This document shows positions 62,749 through 64,000 of a DNA stretch of 64,000 nucleotides, in pieces (the first letter of the stretch is position 1; each line of letters begins with the position of its first letter). The notes under the pieces were generated by a model. That model ran no database searches and was not told the origin of the DNA. It saw nothing but the letters and a program-made list of their open reading frames with translations. Both the position numbers and the translations under genes were made by a program. Origin of the DNA: Bigelowiella natans CCMP2755 (Eukaryota > Cercozoa > Chlorarachniophyceae); the NCBI GenBank assembly GCA_000320545.1, contig ADNK01000021.1:1-64000 (forward strand), in the 5' to 3' direction.

Positions 62749-63463
62749 TTACACAGGGCGAGTAGTCGTCGCCCTCCTCCTTCTTCTTCTTGAGGCATAT
62801 TCTCCTCTCGCATCTCCAATTATCCCCTTCATTGATGAGACGGCTATTCCTCCTCCATATCCGGAACCTACGAAATGATGAAAGATGCATCACATTCTTG
62901 AAGTAGAGAGAGAGAGAGGGAGAGGGAGAGACAGCAGCAGCAGAAGCGACTAAACTATGGCTGCAACGACGACTAGGGAGAAAGATTCATTGACCTCGAT
63001 CTCGAGTTCCATATTCTCACGACGAAGTAGCAGCATGCGGGCCTCTGGGTGGAGGAATAAAGTAGCCCGTGAGAGCAGTATGAATGATGATGATGATGAT
63101 ATGATGATGATGACGGCGACGATAGAGAACAATAAGGGCATGATGAGAGAGTTCTGAAAGGGATTGATGAGACAGTAGCATCAACAAACACGATGCACGT
63201 AGTACCGTTGATTTGGTCTTCGATAGCCTTGCTGCTGGCCAGTTTCAAAGGGATCATTTCACGAGAGTTCTTGCGAAGAACCTAGTAGTCAAGGTGGTCG
63301 TCATCATTCGTATCATTCACTATCATCATCATCATCATCCTCATCATCATCATGATTTGGCTGCAATCATCGTTGCTGTGCCTCCCACCTCAAGGTCCAC
63401 ATCATCGCCTACGCCCAGCTTGTTCACCACCTGTGTGCGTTGGGAGTGGGGGATGGTTAAAGA

Positions 63464-63502
<39 letters not shown>

Positions 63503-63568
63503 GAATGAGCAGATGACAACGACAAACACCCCATGATTCAAACCCAACCTCTTTACCACACCTTACCC

Positions 63569-63615
<47 letters not shown>

Positions 63616-63860
63616 CACATACAAATATACTGCAGCATATACAAGCATACAAGCACACACACACACAATCACACACACAATCACACACACACAATCACAC
63701 AATCACACAATCACACACATTCACCCGATAAAAGTACCGACGATTGTGCAACAGCTTTACTATTCACTCCGAGGATGATGTCACCAAGCACAGGGCGCCC
63801 GAACTCGTCCCGCACAGTGGGGCGTATTCCTGCTTTTGCAGCTGGGGAACCAGGCACCAC
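62749..63860 (-). CDS. Deg/HtrA serine protease, C-terminal PDZ half (continues past right edge)
   Basis: ATP-independent serine protease; plant Deg1/5/8 act in the thylakoid lumen on photosystem II. Exons in phase: 63860-63738, 63430-63389, 63281-63206, 62867-62749. The PDZ domain is clear: VVPGSPAAKAGIRPT, RDEFGRPVLGDIILGVN, then LGVGDDVDLEVLRKN and MIPLKLASSK, matching Deg1-type proteins, including the RDxxGRxxLGDII loop. The trypsin-like domain must lie beyond base 64000. The C-terminal exon adds an unusual tail: GSGYGGGIAVSSMKG, then six consecutive Arg and TTTRPV. That tail exon is the least certain, though its phase fits. Confidence 0.8.
63468..63607. repeat. (GA)n and (CT)n pair in Deg intron
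   Basis: GA run at 63461-63502 and CT run at 63571-63607, complementary and about 70 bases apart, inside the intron between the first two Deg exons. They could pair in the transcript. Confidence 0.9.
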
Positions 63861-64000
63861 CTGACAATCGAGATGATGATGATGGTGGTGATGATGATGA
63901 TGAGATCATCACGCGCAAGATCTCCGCCCCCCTCCCTAACTCTCTAACGACGACGACGATGACGACTAACTAACAATCATTAATACCTGTAGTACAAGGA

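Overview
The window is nuclear DNA of an intron-rich eukaryote, most likely a photosynthetic or formerly photosynthetic flagellated protist. Coding exons are short (about 30-200 bases) and separated by GT-AG introns of mostly 50-250 bases. The gene set combines plastid-type functions (a phytol/prenol kinase, a Deg/HtrA protease with a Deg1-like C-terminal half, a ribulose-phosphate 3-epimerase with a hydrophobic leader plus extension) with motility functions (LC8 dynein light chain, a charged coiled-coil protein of axonemal type). The leader on the epimerase would fit a complex (secondary) plastid. A chlorarachniophyte-like alga is one possibility, but this is inference only. I saw no transposase, reverse transcriptase, rRNA, convincing tRNA or CRISPR.

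Layout. 0-17 kb: a microsatellite-loaded region with minus-strand membrane-protein genes. These are a partial channel-like gene containing a perfect tandem duplication, a six-TM K+ channel with a GVGFGD filter, then a gene-poor block (6.0-8.9 kb), then a large unidentified secreted/membrane gene with an EF-hand-like loop. 17.3-22.1 kb: a plus-strand gene for a 1390-residue chain of nucleotidyltransferase, two HAD domains and two APH/choline-kinase-like domains. 23.3-28.6 kb: a 21-exon F-BAR/RhoGAP/WW gene. 28.8-36.9 kb: a small membrane protein, ribulose-phosphate epimerase, LC8 dynein light chain and a 14-exon aldo-keto reductase. 38.9-44.6 kb: a coiled-coil gene and a START-domain gene. 45.9-54.9 kb: an intronless ARF GTPase, a secreted Tyr/Cys-tailed protein, an unknown gene, a TraB-family gene and an ankyrin gene. 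56.7-64 kb: phytol kinase, an orphan CDC5-like exon, a PAQR receptor gene and the C-terminal half of a Deg protease that runs off the right edge.

Genes appear to be individual units, not operons; several pairs are divergent (epimerase/dynein, ARF/secreted protein, phytol kinase/CDC5-like exon). Most spacers between genes, above all the convergent ones, share a sequence texture rich in CATG/GCATGC/TACGTA, and a short dispersed element of about 55 bases occurs four times in them. Exon joins given below were checked by hand for reading-frame phase; they are predictions without transcript evidence.
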